Shown here: positions 34,033-46,439 of the stretch, in pieces
Layout of the letters: every line of letters starts with the position of its first letter
Position numbering within the stretch: the first letter of the stretch is position 1
Origin: Anniella stebbinsi
Taxonomy: Eukaryota > Chordata > Lepidosauria > Squamata > Anniellidae
NCBI GenBank assembly: GCA_029215795.1
Contig: JARDYH010000005.1
Location: 34,788,001 to 34,852,000 of the forward strand
Direction of reading: 5' to 3'
DNA: 64,000 bases
Notes under the pieces: generated by a model
Seen by the model: only the letters and a program-made list of their open reading frames with translations
Databases searched by the model: none
Told to the model about the DNA's origin: nothing
Made by a program: the position numbers and the translations under genes

Positions 34033-34352
34033 TAGGGTGACCAGATAAAATCCAGGTCAGGGCTCATGTAACTTTAACATTTGTTGAGAAAAGGGAATTT
34101 CAGCAGGTGTCACTTGTATGCAATTAGTTCCTGGTGAAATTCCCTATTCATCACAACTGTTAAAGTTGCAGGGGCCCTGCCTTCTTTTGTATATGGTCAC
34201 TCTAGTATAATGCCTGCAACTTTAACTGTTGTAATGAAGAGGGAATTTCACCAGGAACTAATTGCATACAAATGACACTGGCTGAAATTCCCTTTTCTCT
34301 ACAGCTGTTAAAGTTACATGAGCCCTGTCCTCCTTTTCATATGGTCAGCCTA
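34033..34352. mobile_element. hAT-like foldback element, family A, copy 5
   Basis: Ends TAGGGTGACCAGATAAAATC and CATATGGTCAGCCTA, 320 bp. The interior is closest to the copy at 8709-9028, sharing CAATTAGTTCCTGGTGAAAT. No clear target duplication. Confidence 0.87.
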
Positions 34353-34599
34353 GTGTTGACCCATGACCTCTGGACAGGTATGTTTCAGAGCATTCACATG
34401 ACCACTGTGCACGCCAAAACTATAGGGGTGGAGAGAGTCAATTTGCATTTGCCTCACCGCCTCTAGTTGTTTTGACAAGTGGTGCATGAATCGGCTGTAC
34501 TATTACAGATTGGTTTGTCGCTGCGGGGTAGGGGGGGTGAGACACCGTGACTATCTCTTTATGGAAATCAGCTCTAACCACTAGGGGGCCGTCTCTCCC

Positions 34600-36250
34600 T
34601 TTCATTGCAACGCAAAGGCAGAAAGAAAGAAGGAATAACCCTGATTTGAATGCTCAGATGGCAGCAAAGGCGGCTCGCGGGGGGGGGGGGGGATAATACT
34701 GGAAACACGAAGGAGGTGTCAAGATTCTGCCGAAGGAAGAGAGAAATTCCGAGGCGACGTTCCTGTAGCTTCCGAACGGCTCAAGCAACTCCTTTCCGAG
34801 CGGGGATCGGGAAGGGGTGGGGTAGGGGTGGGTGGGAGGCCGTCCCTTCTTTTGGATGGCGGCGCTGCCCTGTAAATCTGCCAAGCGAAATTGCACCATC
34901 AGAGCGGTCTAACTTCAGTGGGTGGGGACCAGGGTGCTGCTTCCTTAAACAGGCAGGAGAAGGAGCGAGCGGAGGGAAGCAGACAGCGCCGCGATCCTCC
35001 TTCCTGGGCGGCTGCCGCCGCCGCGATTCCTCAGCCCAGCTGCAGCTTTTGCTTCTGGATGTGTCATCTAACACGTGGGGGTTCCTCTTGCGCCGCGAAA
35101 ACTTTCGAGGGATACTTGCTTCCAACTTGGACACACGCTCGGTGACATCGGAATGGGAGAGGGAAATCGTCGCTCCGTGCTGATCCAGTCGCTTCTTTCA
35201 AGTTGGGGGGGTTGTCTCCCCCCCTTTCCCGTTTGCCATTGGAATTCCTCTCCCACGTTTTTCAATCGTCTGTATCCTGAACATTTCGTCCCCGCGCCCC
35301 CTTCCTTAACACGGAAAATGTTGCCAGTGTATTTCCGTGAGCTCCAATTTTTCGGAGGGGGGCCCTCCCCACCACCCTTGCCTTTCTCCCATACCTCCTA
35401 GTTTGTCCTCCACTTTAGCTCAAGAAGATCTGGGGGTAAGGACAGGGGGTCCCCGCCCCCCGCGAAACTGAAATCCAGAACTCGCTTGGTTTGCTCTCTC
35501 CTGACATAAGGTAAGTGGGGAGGGGCGTGGGAGACAGGGCCGACTACGCACGCGTGTATTTGTCTGTTTAAACTTGGTGGGTGCGCTCCGTTGCAAGAAG
35601 GCGCTGGTCACTTTCACCTCCCGCGTGTCTATTTCCTGATGCGAAAGCTGCTGGAGGTGCCTTAAAATCGACGCGATAGGGTTGAAATCCGCCTTGGGCA
35701 CGATCAAGCCAGGGCTGTCGTCGGCTTGATCCCGGCGGGGCAGGGCAGTCCAGTCCAGCCCCCGAGGGCTAACCTGCAGCCAGGTGGCGTGGACGCAGGG
35801 TCCCCTCTCTCCAGGAGCAAAATGCCCCGTTCCTCTTGGCACGTCCAGGCACTTTCTGTGGCAGATCGCTCCCCTTTGGAGAGCTGCCCGCGTGTCAGTG
35901 CAATTTTGAAGGCACGGTTCCTCAACGGGAAAGAAGCTGGTTAACAATTAACGCGCGTTTGGCTTTTAAACGAGCGAGCAAACAAGCAAGCAAGTAGAAA
36001 GGGTGGGGGGACCTCCTTCTGAAGTGGCCGTTTGCTAATCCGCTGAAGTTTTCAACATGAATTTCTCCAGGGAACGCTTGATACCAATTTCTGGGGTGGC
36101 TTTCCCACCCACGTACCCGCCTCTTTCTTTCTTTCGAGAATTTCAGAAGAGGTAACATGTTTTCAGTTCAGGGGAAGCTTCCCGGGTCCGATCCAGTGCA
36201 CGATCCTTCGGGAGTTTGGGGCTGGGTCTTTGCGGGCGAGATGAGAAGTT
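34600..36250. promoter_or_regulatory. CpG island 2, candidate promoter and first exon
   Basis: GC- and CpG-rich from about 34640 to 36240, with sharp change to AT-rich DNA after about 36600. At 35511 the text ACATAAG/GTAAGTGGGG is a near-consensus splice donor for a plus-strand exon. A 177-codon frame at 34650-35183 and others on both strands have no recognised domain, so the exon would be 5'-UTR or encode an unknown N-terminus. A G-run at 34680-34692 and a TA-poor sequence fit a TATA-less promoter. No gene identity can be given. The neighbouring transposon copy at 34033-34352 ends just upstream. Confidence 0.6.
35511..35516 (+). other. Strong splice-donor match in CpG island 2
   Basis: AAG/GTAAGT matches the vertebrate 5' splice consensus at all but the -3 position. 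It is the best plus-strand donor within the island. This is a prediction; no acceptor or transcript is available. Confidence 0.4.
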
Positions 36251-36599
36251 TCTGCCTTCAACTGGCCTACAAAGTCCCAGTTCTCGGCTCCCAACTTTGC
36301 GGTGCAGCCGGGCACCACCCTGCGTGAAGGCAAAGAGTCGCTTAGCAGCAGCGGCTGGAAGTTTTAAGGGTGGGGAAGCCGGAGAGAGCTGCTGCTATCG
36401 TGCGAGCGGGGTGGGCGAAATTCTCCACTACCACCACCCTCTTTGCAAAACAAACAAACAAACAAACCCCGGAGCCTTTCCCCAAGCTAACCGAGGGTTG
36501 GTGTTTGCCTACACACAACATTACGGGGCAGGGTCATATCCATCAAGGACAGCATCCAGGCAAAAATAAGGGCGTTAAGCTTCCCCCCCCCCCTCTCCG

Positions 36600-39150
36600 C
36601 AATTTATTCGAATGGAAGAGTTAAGTGCCTGCTTAACTTTTCCCCATTTTTATCCGTAGGATCTACCCTGGTGCCCGAGTTAATAAATGGCCATAGCCAC
36701 AAAGGCCCATTGCAAAGCTATCATACAAATAAAAGAACATCAAAGAACATAACGCCAACAGTTCAGAAGTTTAGTTTCTTTAAATAACAATTTCAATTCT
36801 AGGCAGATTTGTTCTCTGGCCTTTAAAGCCATTTGCCATTTGAAACGTTCTTTATGCAACCAATTCAATATTAATTGCTATCAATTTAAAGGGTTTTTTT
36901 TCCTCCCCCTGGTGAAACTGATTTCTCCATGCCTGTGTGAAAGGCATTTCTGGCTCCCAAATTTGCAAGTCATGCTAAGTAAATCTGTTTCAAGGTCTTA
37001 AATCTTAATTCTACCAATGTTCTCTATCACTCTCCTCTTTTTAAAAAAAATTTTGCTCTGATTTAGGGGGGGAAACTGAACAACTACTGCATATTTTGAG
37101 CCATATAGAGTTCTTTCAGTTTTTAAAAAAATAACATTGGGCTGGTGATTTGCACTTTCATTCCCAGAAAAAATAGGCCATCATCACACTATATATATTT
37201 ACTTACTGCCTATGACATTGAATGTGTCAACATATGTGGTGGATTATATATAAGTAATATATATGCCTATGTTTTATTTATTTTTTAAGATCAACTTCTG
37301 TTATAACATAATTTAAATTGTATATTATTATTATTATTATTATTATTATTTTTAAAAACTTATTTCTGTTAATACAATTAAGGCAGCCTTTTAAAATATG
37401 CAGCCTGTATTCATAACGATGGTGGTTTTTTGGTTTATCTATATTTACATATGTGACGGAATTTGGAAAGACTTTTATTAAAAATCAGTTATGGGCTGCT
37501 AGGAAGAAAAAGAAGAGTACCTGTATAGCCTCGGCCTATGTATAGTACTCTGAAGTAAGCTTCAGTGAGTTCAATGGGATTTCTTCCCAAGAAGTCGTGC
37601 ATGGGATTGTAGGTTTTAAAAGTCTGTCTGAATTTGAACCCTGTCGGAACAAGCTATAAATTGGCACAATTAGCTATTCTTGCCATAACTAATGTGGAAT
37701 TTATGGTATAGTTGTCTCAAGTCCCATGACATTTAATTACACTATAGCTTGTTCTTTTGCACATAAAACTTCTGGGGTGTGGTTCAGCACCCCAACACCT
37801 TCTTTCAGCCCATTATTTTAAAGAGACTTAGTTTGGTGAATTTCTTTTTAAACAGTCTGGCAACTTTTCACTTTTTTATTTCTTTATGTGGAATGAAAAC
37901 AATATGGCCCCTTCCCTGGATCTTCTTCTCTGAACTCTATTATCAGATTACACAGCTGATCAAATCCCTCCGCTAATGAGACATGAGGGAGCATATTCCA
38001 CATGGAGCCCCATTCACAAATAAAGTAACATTATCTTTCTCCAGGCTTTTGTTTCTGTTTAAATTGTCCTGATGTTTTGGTCTTCACTTACTGTTTTTTG
38101 CATAAAATTGTTAAACCAACTGTGACCGTGTGTATCTTATCCTATTTTTAAAAATATGTCCCACACAATTTAAGAGATGATGATGATGATTGGCTGGGAA
38201 ATGGGATAAATGTAAACAATAAATAGAACAAATATAATTAGTTTGCAAAGGCTTTGAAAGCCAGCTGGGAGCTGGGGACATTTCACTTTTTATGCTCAAA
38301 GGATGTCAACGATTTTTTTATATAAGGCAGCAGTGATCAGGCCAAATAGCCATGCTGTCATTATGTACACATCCTCCTGAGTTAAGAGGCCTCTGTGGCA
38401 ATTCTATGAGCAGGCCTTTGGAAGACCAACCCACTGAAATTAGGAGAATTTATTTCTAAGTGATACATTGGCTTCAGATCGAGGTGCTAATTTTTGATCC
38501 ACAGTTTGGAATTTAACATTCCTGTAACAAAATTATGTCAAGTGACTTGAAGGCCAAGTAAGCCAGATGCGATTTCTGTACAGTTTCTTACGTTTCTAAG
38601 TGACTACGTTCTGCTAATATACTTTTCAAAGCACTTCTGCCAAGGAACAAAATGATCAATATTTGTATTATAAAATGTCTTATTACTTTTTTGGATAAAG
38701 AACTTCAAATGGCTCATAGGAATGATTTATCTATAACATATCTAAACATTGTCACGGCCTCCAAAGTTTTATTTGGCAATTGGATTTATTCAAAACTACT
38801 CAGAAGAAAATCCCATTTTATTCAATGGGACTTGATAAGCCCCATTGAATTCAGTAGGGTGTAACTTTAAATAATCAGGCACAGGATCAGCCTTTTAAAG
38901 CACAATCCTTTTACATGTCTACTCAGAAGAAAGTCTCATTGAGGTCAATGAGATTGACTCCCACGTGCATAGAAGTAAACCTTATTAAATTCAAATGGGA
39001 CATTCTTACGAGTAGAAATGTATAGAGTTGTGTGGTAAATGCCATTAAAAGGAAGTTACTCTCTTTGCCTAGATATGTTTTGTCCAGAACCAGAAATATA
39101 AATTTAACATGTAAACTCGTAGTTGTTTCTAATTTAAAAAATGTAATCTT
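36600..39150. other. AT-rich unique DNA, no gene seen
   Basis: Low-GC high-complexity DNA after CpG island 2, possibly its first intron. It includes an (ATT)n run at 37323-37352 and GGGACTTACT-type repeat fragments near 37545-37612 and 38785-38975. No exon supported. Confidence 0.4.
37323..37352. repeat. (ATT)n microsatellite
   Basis: About ten ATT units. Confidence 0.95.
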
Positions 39151-39211
39151 ATTTTTCTATCCTCTATTGTTACCTGGATGCCTTTGGCATCGCTGAATGA
39201 ATAATGAATAA

Positions 39212-39247
<36 letters not shown>

Positions 39248-39258
39248 TAATAAATAAA
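39212..39258. repeat. (AAT)n microsatellite
   Basis: About 11 uninterrupted AAT units, then AAATAAT variants. Confidence 0.95.
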
Positions 39259-40140
39259 GCAATTTCCAAATATAAACCTATTCAGTGCCAAAGCAGCATA
39301 GAAATCTAAAGTCCCAAATCTTAAGTATTTAATGGAAGTACATTCTGTTAATTTCAACAAGTCGCTTTTCAACATAATGTGAATATACTTTCACGACATA
39401 ATAAAACTAACTGAAGTAATGCGTGTCCATTGTAAGTTAGAGTGTAAGCTGCATACTGCATACTTCTTATTTCAGAAGGATATTCTAATATGGCCTACAC
39501 AAGGATAAATCCAATGTGTATGAAATGTTCCGACTATTTCCATTCAGAGTCTCTAGCCTTTGCTTTGTGTGCACTCAAAAGGGAAACGACAGTTACTGTG
39601 CTTTCAAAAATGGCTAGCCTTGTTGCAAAAAAAACAAAAAGCAATTCCAACTTTTGAATCTGTTTCTCTTGCTCTTTTTTTCCTGATTAGTTTTTTGTTT
39701 TGTTTTAACACATATGTGAAGCAGATGTGCAAATAGGGAGCTAATGAGGTGGGGGAGGAAACACTCACTTGGCGACAATTTTGTCCAATGCTCTCCAAAT
39801 TTTCTATTTTAAATTCTGTTACCTCTAGAAATCACCATCCTTTATTCAATTAGGACTTCTGTTCTGCCCATACTCCAGTTATGGAAGGGTGTCTTTTGAA
39901 GGGTGTTATTTCTTCTGGTGGGCTATTGCCCACCCCAAAAAGAATAAGGGCAGGATCTGGAACTCACCTTCATGTGCTTACATTTCTGTTAAAAGCACAT
40001 GTAAATGTGTACTGGATTGCAACCTGGTGCAGGAATCCAGAGTTCTATATGCACTCTGAAAACCTGCAGTGCATACACACGGAATCACTAACTTCAGGAG
40101 AGAGTCTGTGGCTGAAATAGAGGTGACACAGAAGATCCAT

Positions 40141-40183
<43 letters not shown>
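40141..40183. repeat. (AAT)n microsatellite
   Basis: About 14 AAT units directly upstream of a palindromic repeat at 40186, suggesting that the microsatellite grew at the repeat's border. Confidence 0.97.
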
Positions 40184-40185
40184 CA

Positions 40186-40272
40186 CAATCCTATGCATGT
40201 GTACTCAGAAGTAAACCCCAACGGCTTCAGTGGGACTTACTCCTAGGTCAGTGTGTAGAGGATTGCAATCCC
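40186..40272. mobile_element. Palindromic GGGACTTACT-type repeat
   Basis: It starts ACAATCCTATGCATGTGTAC, passes TCAGAAGTAAACCCC and CAGTGGGACTTACTCCTAGG, and ends GTGTAGAGGATTGCAATCC. The outer parts are inverted copies of each other. Fragments recur at 21275, 29330, 37545, 38790, 38890 and 45860. I recall this unit as very frequent in lizard genomes. Confidence 0.75.
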
Positions 40273-40918
40273 ATATGCATTTCTGTCCAAGCGTCTCCAA
40301 ATTTTCTATTCTAAATTTTATTATCTATCGAAATGGTCATCCTTTATTCATTTAGGACTTCTGCTCTGCCCATACCGCTATTAAGGAGATAATCCCTGTT
40401 TATACAGTGAGACTTACTTCTCAATAAAGACAAATTGGATTGCTCTGTAAATCACTTGATTATTAATTTTTAACCCCAGTGGCAGCACCAGAAAAAATAT
40501 TGGGGGCATGGGGTGTTGCGGAATAGGCAGCATGCATTTCCAGTGGGGCTGGGTGAGCTTTGTCCCAGTTTTTCACTTTGACTGTCCCATCTTAAATGTA
40601 TTTTCTCTGAAGTAAGCCCTACTGATTTTGATGGAGCCAAATTTCAAGCAAGCATACTTTTGATCCCAGTCTTACTTTAAATCCCAGTGGAGTTTATGAT
40701 TCAGTTAAAATTTGTATGTAGGAAATGGGCCTTTCTTTGAAATAACCACAGGGCTCCATCAACAGAGAGGATATGTGTGCTTGCTTCCTCATATGCCCAC
40801 CCCACTGTGGGGGAATAAATGCAAGCACCAACCACATTCATTGGAGTGAAGTTGCTGAAAGTGGGAGAACTTGATTACACATCCCAGAAGCCTCTGCCAC
40901 TGTAAATGACAACATTTA

Positions 40919-40952
40919 CAGACACATACACACACACACACACATACACACT
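40919..40952. repeat. (AC)n microsatellite
   Basis: CACATACACACACACACACA-type run with ACAT interruptions. Confidence 0.93.
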
Positions 40953-40999
40953 CAATCAGAGCTAGGGGAGACTCTTGAAGGGTAGACAAGCAATGTAAA

Positions 41000-42480
41000 A
41001 AGTATGGATGGGACACACATGAAAGTATTCTGTCAGTTGCCTCTTACTTGAAGGCGTGCTTTATATTTTTAAGGTTTACCCTTAAAACCCCAAATCATTG
41101 TCCCATTGAACGTAGGGGGCTTCTCTCGCTTATGCATTTATTTCGTTGAAGTATTTTTATCCTGCACTTTCAGCCAAAAAGGCTGTCAGAGCGGCTGACA
41201 TGAGATCAATAACCCAAAAAGCGCACTCAACAGAACACCGTCTTTGCTCCAGGCGGCTCCGTTACTGTTGGAATCTCAGCCTGGCAACCTTCTCTGTCTA
41301 TCAGTTTCACAGAAGACTCTTCCTGGACTCTGGTACGGATTTTTTTAATTTATTTTTTAACTAAAGCCAGACAGGCCAAAAACTCTGGAAGAGCGACACA
41401 GATTTCTGCTAAGGAAGAAAGGGTATCTGTTACTTCACACAGGGCTTTCGGTGATTTTCCTGCCCTTTCCCAGAGAATGCATTTGGGAGTCACCTTTTAA
41501 ATGAACTACAATTAATTCTGTTTTGAGGTTTTCTGTGATTTTTCTCTTGATTCAGGTTCCTTGGGATAGTTAAATATTTTTATTCATAATGCAATTTCCT
41601 TTAGTATACTTGAGTTGTTTGCAGCACTTAAGGAGTTGCCAATGTTAGGTTTTGCAAGCAAAATACTTTTTAAAGCTCTCCTGATATCATGGTGCGTGCG
41701 TGTGCGTGTGTGTGTGTGTGCGTGAGAGAGAGAGAGAGAGAGAGAGAGCACACACACACTATATAATATATAATCTCTCAGATTTATAGATTTGTACTGC
41801 CTGCAGATGTTTGGACAAAGGAGTTCACTTTCCTATTCAGAAAAAATTACATGGGGAAAGGGTGCCAAAGGAAATCTGTAAATATGCCATGGGCATCGCT
41901 CCACATTTTATATCATTTGCAACAGTGTTCCTGCAGTGTTTCCTGCAGTAAACCTGCACAATGTGAAAGGGAGATGTGCAGTTCCAAACCCATGCTGGAT
42001 ACATGCTGGGGAGCTACGGCCACTCAGGATGGCCATGTGGCCTATTTTACAGAGGGCAGTCCTCTATTTGAAGTGCTGCCAGGAGATGGCCCTCTATTTG
42101 TAGGTGTCCACTTGAAGGGTGGTCCTGTCCAATTCCAATTTAAAGATAAAGAACAATCAGAACTGTTGCCCATCACCAGGTAGCACCTGGGCATCAGACT
42201 GACCAGGCAGGTACACAAGGTCACCTGGTCACAGTCCTCCACTCTATGGTGAGATTTCTATTTAATTTTCTATTTAAATTCTAACCATTGCTTCTAAATT
42301 TACATCTCTCTTTATAAATTAGCCTATGCATATTTTATGGAAATCCGTGTCCTCTTTTTTGGTGAAGCGTCTTCTTTTCCTTTTTCTTTCTTTCTTGTTT
42401 TGGTGATTCATAAGTTGCCATCGTAGTCATTGCTAAGAATGTGTGAATCAGCAGAAGCCAAACTTGCCAAAGCTCTCCAA
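41000..42480. other. Unique DNA, no gene seen
   Basis: Includes high-complexity sequence at about 41400-41690 and a stretch at 41990-42240 containing GGCCATGTGGCC and the word TCCTCTATTTGAAG. The latter may be an old repeat. The 110-codon frame at 41851-42183 has no recognised domain. Confidence 0.35.
41692..41760. repeat. Compound (TG)n(GA)n(CA)n microsatellite
   Basis: TG/CG units, then about 12 GA units, then CA units ending CACACACACT. Confidence 0.96.
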
Positions 42481-42875
42481 ACTCCACCTCAATGCTTAGT
42501 CCAATGTGAGTCCGTATCAGATTGTGAGTTTTGTTTTTCTTTCCGCATGAAAATCTGTGCACATTTTCATGTGTATTTCCCCAAATGTATGCATCATTTG
42601 TGAAGTGTGTGTGTTCTTCTCCCATTGATTAAAATATAGTGTGTGTGTTTTTCAAAACTATGCATTTTTTTCATGTGCATTTTTCAATATACACATGCTG
42701 TCGAATACTTTTTTATTTTATTTTCTGTTTTTTGAGTCCATGAATCGCACATTTGGAAATGTATAGACTTCAATTGCAGATTGCACCCAAATCCATGTTG
42801 GGTCCAGAAGGTGCAAACTGGGTAAATCCTGATCAAAACTGAACTGAAACAAATTTCTCATACAGCCCTAGTCAT
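42480..42875. mobile_element. Diverged repeat with CAAAACTGAACTGAAAC end
   Basis: The end GATCAAAACTGAACTGAAAC, then CATACAGCCCTAG, matches the ends of two other stretches: 48420-48468 (GATCAAAACCAAACTGAAATG, TCTCCACTAG) and 49565-49610 (ATCAAAATCAAACTGAAACA, CATCGCCTAG). Those two begin with GGGATGGGTGAATCT-like text. Terminal TAGGG...CCCTAG-like ends suggest another DNA transposon family. The left limit here is uncertain. Confidence 0.4.
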
Positions 42876-42930
42876 GACTCCCTGGCACATATCCTGCATG
42901 TGTTTCCCCAAGTATTTGGCAACATGCATT

Positions 42931-43118
42931 GGGGAGGGACTATAGCTCAGTGGTAGAACAAATATTTGGCATGCAGAAGGTCCCAGGTTTAATCCCTGGG
43001 CTCTCCTGTTACAAGGATCAGGTGATATGAAGGACCCTGGAGAGACCATGCCAGCCAGAATAGGCAATACTAAACTAGATGGATGAATACTCTCACTTGA
43101 TGTAGGGCAGCTTCCAAT
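42931..43118 (+). mobile_element. tRNA-derived SINE
   Basis: The head GGGGAGGGACTATAGCTCAG is a tRNA-like 5' end. An A box lies at 42943-42957 (TAGCTCAGTGGTAGA) and a B-box-like stretch at 42979-42995 (GGTCCCAGGTTTAATCC). The body ends AGGGCAGCTTCCAAT, the same tail as the inverted copy at 3010-3213. Diverged but complete. It would have been mobilised by a partner LINE that cannot be identified here. Confidence 0.85.
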
Positions 43119-43539
43119 CTTTATACTCCATCTATTTATTGTAGCAACAAATAAATAATTGGCATAGGCATGATTGTGAAGCAACATTGCACTTTATGAG
43201 GCAAACACAGATGGAGCCAGGGTCCCCAACAATGTCTGCAAGGGTGTCTATCCAGGAATGTTGTTCACCATTTCTGTATTTGATATAAGAGATATCAGTA
43301 CGACACCGGGACACATGCAGCAATTGTGTCTGCCTTGTAAAGGTGGGAGCCATCCTAGGGAGGATACTTTTCTTAGACAAACTCCTTTTAATATGCAGGA
43401 TGCAAGCTTTTGAATCATACAGGGCTCCTCCTCATGTTATTTATTTATTTTTCAAAGGGGGGTGTTTCAAACCTATTTGATATCTGCTTGCTACTTGAGG
43501 GGGGGAAGTCCTGTTACGTACCTAGAAGCCTTTGAACAG

Positions 43540-43676
43540 TGGTGGACAACTTGTAGCCCTCCAAAGGTTTGGCCTCCAACTCCCGTCCGCTGTAGACAGC
43601 ACAGGCAATGGTGAGGGATCATGGGAGTTGTAGGCCCAAACATCTGGAAGGCCACAAATTGCCCAGCCCTGCCTTT
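43540..43676. mobile_element. Family D palindromic repeat
   Basis: GACAACTTGTAGCCCTCCAA to GAAGGCCACAAATTGCCCAG. It contains GGGAGTTGTAGGCCCAAACA. Confidence 0.75.
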
Positions 43677-44554
43677 GAGCATCCTGAATCAGCAGCTGTC
43701 TGGAGTGAGGCAAAGATCTGCAAAGTCTCGTGCAGAATGCGCCGTGGAGGAGTAATGAAAATAACTATCCATTGCAGCCAGTGCTATCATGATGCCAAAA
43801 ATAAAGGACATTCCTTAAAAATCAAGACTGATCATCAGGTCTTAATTTAAAAGAAGCTGTACTGTGGCTCAAGGATGGTAAGAGTCATCTCCTTTGAAGT
43901 GAGGGTATTTTTGCCCCAATTGGGTTGGGCTGTGTGAGGTGCTGGTTGTGGTTATTCAGTAGGGCTGCCAGCTATAACGCCCCCCCTCAAAATAACCCTG
44001 GCTTGTGGTTGTGCATCTTGACATGCAGAAATCAGCAGGTGAAGTTTTTCACAGCATGGAGAGAAATATTCTCAGTGGCGCCCGCCTGCACATCAAGCTG
44101 CTGTTAAAAACACAGATACAAGGGCCAGCTGAAAAACTGCCAACCCTGAGACTCGGTCAGCGTCAATTCAAATATTAGAAAACATCTACAGATAGAGCAA
44201 ACTGAGCACACTTATGGGTGTAGCCACACTGCATGTGCAGAATCCGAGCCAATGCATTCGCAGTGACAGGAGTGGCTATTAGAATGCAAGTAATGGTGGA
44301 AATATGGACCGTTGAGCACATGCGAACGGTCACTGGGCCTTTTAACAGTGGATCCATCGGAATGGATGTGATTTCTTTCTCCCAGCTGTATGCACATGGA
44401 GGAGGAGTTTTCAAATACAAGACAAACTATCCCTCCAAGCAGCAAAGGCACTTTGCATATGTTCAAAGGATAGATCACCTAAAAGTAGTAGGATGAGGTT
44501 GCCATCTTTTGCTTTTCATAACTCTTACAGTTCTAGTCAAATGACTCTGAGAAG

Positions 44555-44635
44555 CCAACCTGATTCCCTCCAGATGTGTTGGACTACAACTCCCATCAGT
44601 CCCAGCCAAACATGGGGAAGGCTACCTCAGAGAAT
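44555..44635. mobile_element. Family D repeat, truncated
   Basis: CCAACCTGATTCCCTCCAGA, then GGACTACAACTCCCATCAGT and CCAGCCAAACATGGGGAAGG. Confidence 0.65.
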
Positions 44636-45672
44636 GTGCAAATTTCTGTTTCCTCCTAGCAAATAAAACACACATGCAGAACTCAAAGGGAAATGCCCTG
44701 ATCCTGCAGAAGTCCATTCCCTTTTGGCAAGAAGCAGCTCTAAAAAATGCACATGAAGACCGTGTGCCTGTGAGCATGTGCAGAGGGCATCCTGAAGATA
44801 CCCCCCCCTTTTTTTTCTCCATGCAGCTTATAGAAAGAAAGACACCAACCAAATTTATTTATTTATTCATGGCTATTTATAAACCACTTGCATCCTACAG
44901 ATTTCAGAGCAGTGTTCACAAATCATTAAAAGATTTTTAAAAACTAATATGTAGATTTTAAAAAATACACAATGCAAACAATTAACCTCCCCTCCCTCCG
45001 GCTTTAAATCCTTCTGTACTGGCATTGATTAGGAAAATGAAATTCTGGCTTGACCAGGACAATTCTGTTCATTTGGCAACCCTTTGAACCTGGTACTTGC
45101 CTTACTGGTGGTGGCCTAGGGCTTTTGGTGCTGGTGGGGCAGAAGGAGATATACCGCAGTCACAAGGGTGGGGAATCCACAGCAGTATATACAATGTTAA
45201 AAAAAAAACATTTTCCCCAGTGTAGCATCATTTTGGCCTTCTTGGGCAAGCGGAGTGTCCCAGACTAGCCCATTAGGAAATTTCCCTGCAGGCCTGGCCG
45301 GTCTTGCTCATAAATATGTTCTTCTGCCTTGTCATTCTTCTGCTTGTTAAGCAGATTCCCGACTTAAGCCCTTGTTTTCCTTATCTCAAATTAAGAGCCC
45401 TTTTCCACAGCACAAGAGATGCCTTTTTCTTGAGATAAGGAGGCATTTCTGTAACTCCCCCACCACAGTCCTTAGGATGGACTAGGAGTGAAATCTAAAT
45501 AAACAACTAAAGCCTTGTGAATCTGCAGTTTTCTCCATGCTAGAGTCTTTATGCATCTCAGTCCTTCCTGCTGACAATAGCAGAGTTACGGCAAGCTGTT
45601 TGGTGTGGCAGAATCCGGCAACTGGAGTTTCACAAAACAATCCTAAGCGTGTTCACTCCAAAATGCCTCTGT

Positions 45673-45803
45673 GGCCAGATCTACACCAAGCAAGATATAA
45701 CACTTTGAAAACAGTTTGAAAACTCTATCTGGAGTGTGTCCTGGACCCCAACAGTTGTCACTACTGTTATAAACCATTTTAAAGCAGTAGTGTAGATCCT
45801 GCC
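45673..45803. mobile_element. Family F repeat, copy 2
   Basis: GGCCAGATCTACACCAAGCA to AAGCAGTAGTGTAGATCCTGCC, with CCCCAACAGTTGTCACTACT inside. The right terminus is shorter than in 13323-13483. Confidence 0.7.
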
Positions 45804-45964
45804 TATGTTATGTGAAGGGGTGGGGTGGAGTTAAGTCCCACTGAACTATGTATAAAATTGCTGAAATCCTATCTCCACTTACCTGGGAGGAAGTCTCATT
45901 GAATTAAATGGGGCTTCCTTCTGAATAGACATGCTTAGGATTGTGCTGTTAGTTCCTGAAATTA

Positions 45965-46140
45965 TGATTATTATGATTATTATGTATTTATTTATTTATT
46001 ACAGTTATATACCTCCCCTTAGTCAAAGCTCTCTGGGCGATTTACAAAGATTAAAACCTTGAACATTTAAGAAAACAGATATACAAAATTAAAAACTCGT
46101 AAAAACATAAAACAGATAATATACAACAACAATATCCGTT
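45965..46140 (-). mobile_element. LINE 3'-tail, reverse
   Basis: The plus strand starts with TATTTATTTATTTATTACAG, then TCAAAGCTCTCTGGGCGATT and TACAAAGATTAAAACC. This is the reverse of the CCGCCCAGAGAGCTTCGG...AAATAAAT tail at 46440-46613. Confidence 0.7.
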
Positions 46141-46439
46141 TAAATAGATATTGATCTGGGGCCAGTTAATGGAATGGGTTCTTGCACATCAGCAGTATGC
46201 ACTAATGGTTAGACACTAAAAAGTGACAACTTCAAAAAGATCTTGGAGTTATTTGTTTAAATACATGTCGGGCATTTCCACAAGACTGACAGTTTGGGGC
46301 TAGAAAGTGGAAGTGAGCATTATGTGAATCAACTATTCAGTTGCTTCTAACTAATGTAAGCCTTTTACAGTGGATTTACAGATGTAGAAAATGCAGTTGC
46401 TTGTGAATTGATCTTCTGCAGTTTTGGGAGGCCTGACAC

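Noticed and set aside
34650..35183. 177-codon open frame in CpG island 2
   Set aside because: Low-complexity Arg/Gly/Ser-rich translation typical of CpG-island DNA, with equally long frames on the other strand. Kept only as possible 5' exon sequence.
42943..42995. Functional tRNA gene
   Set aside because: A- and B-box-like words are present but the cloverleaf does not form and a SINE body follows; the inverted copy at 3010-3213 shares that body.
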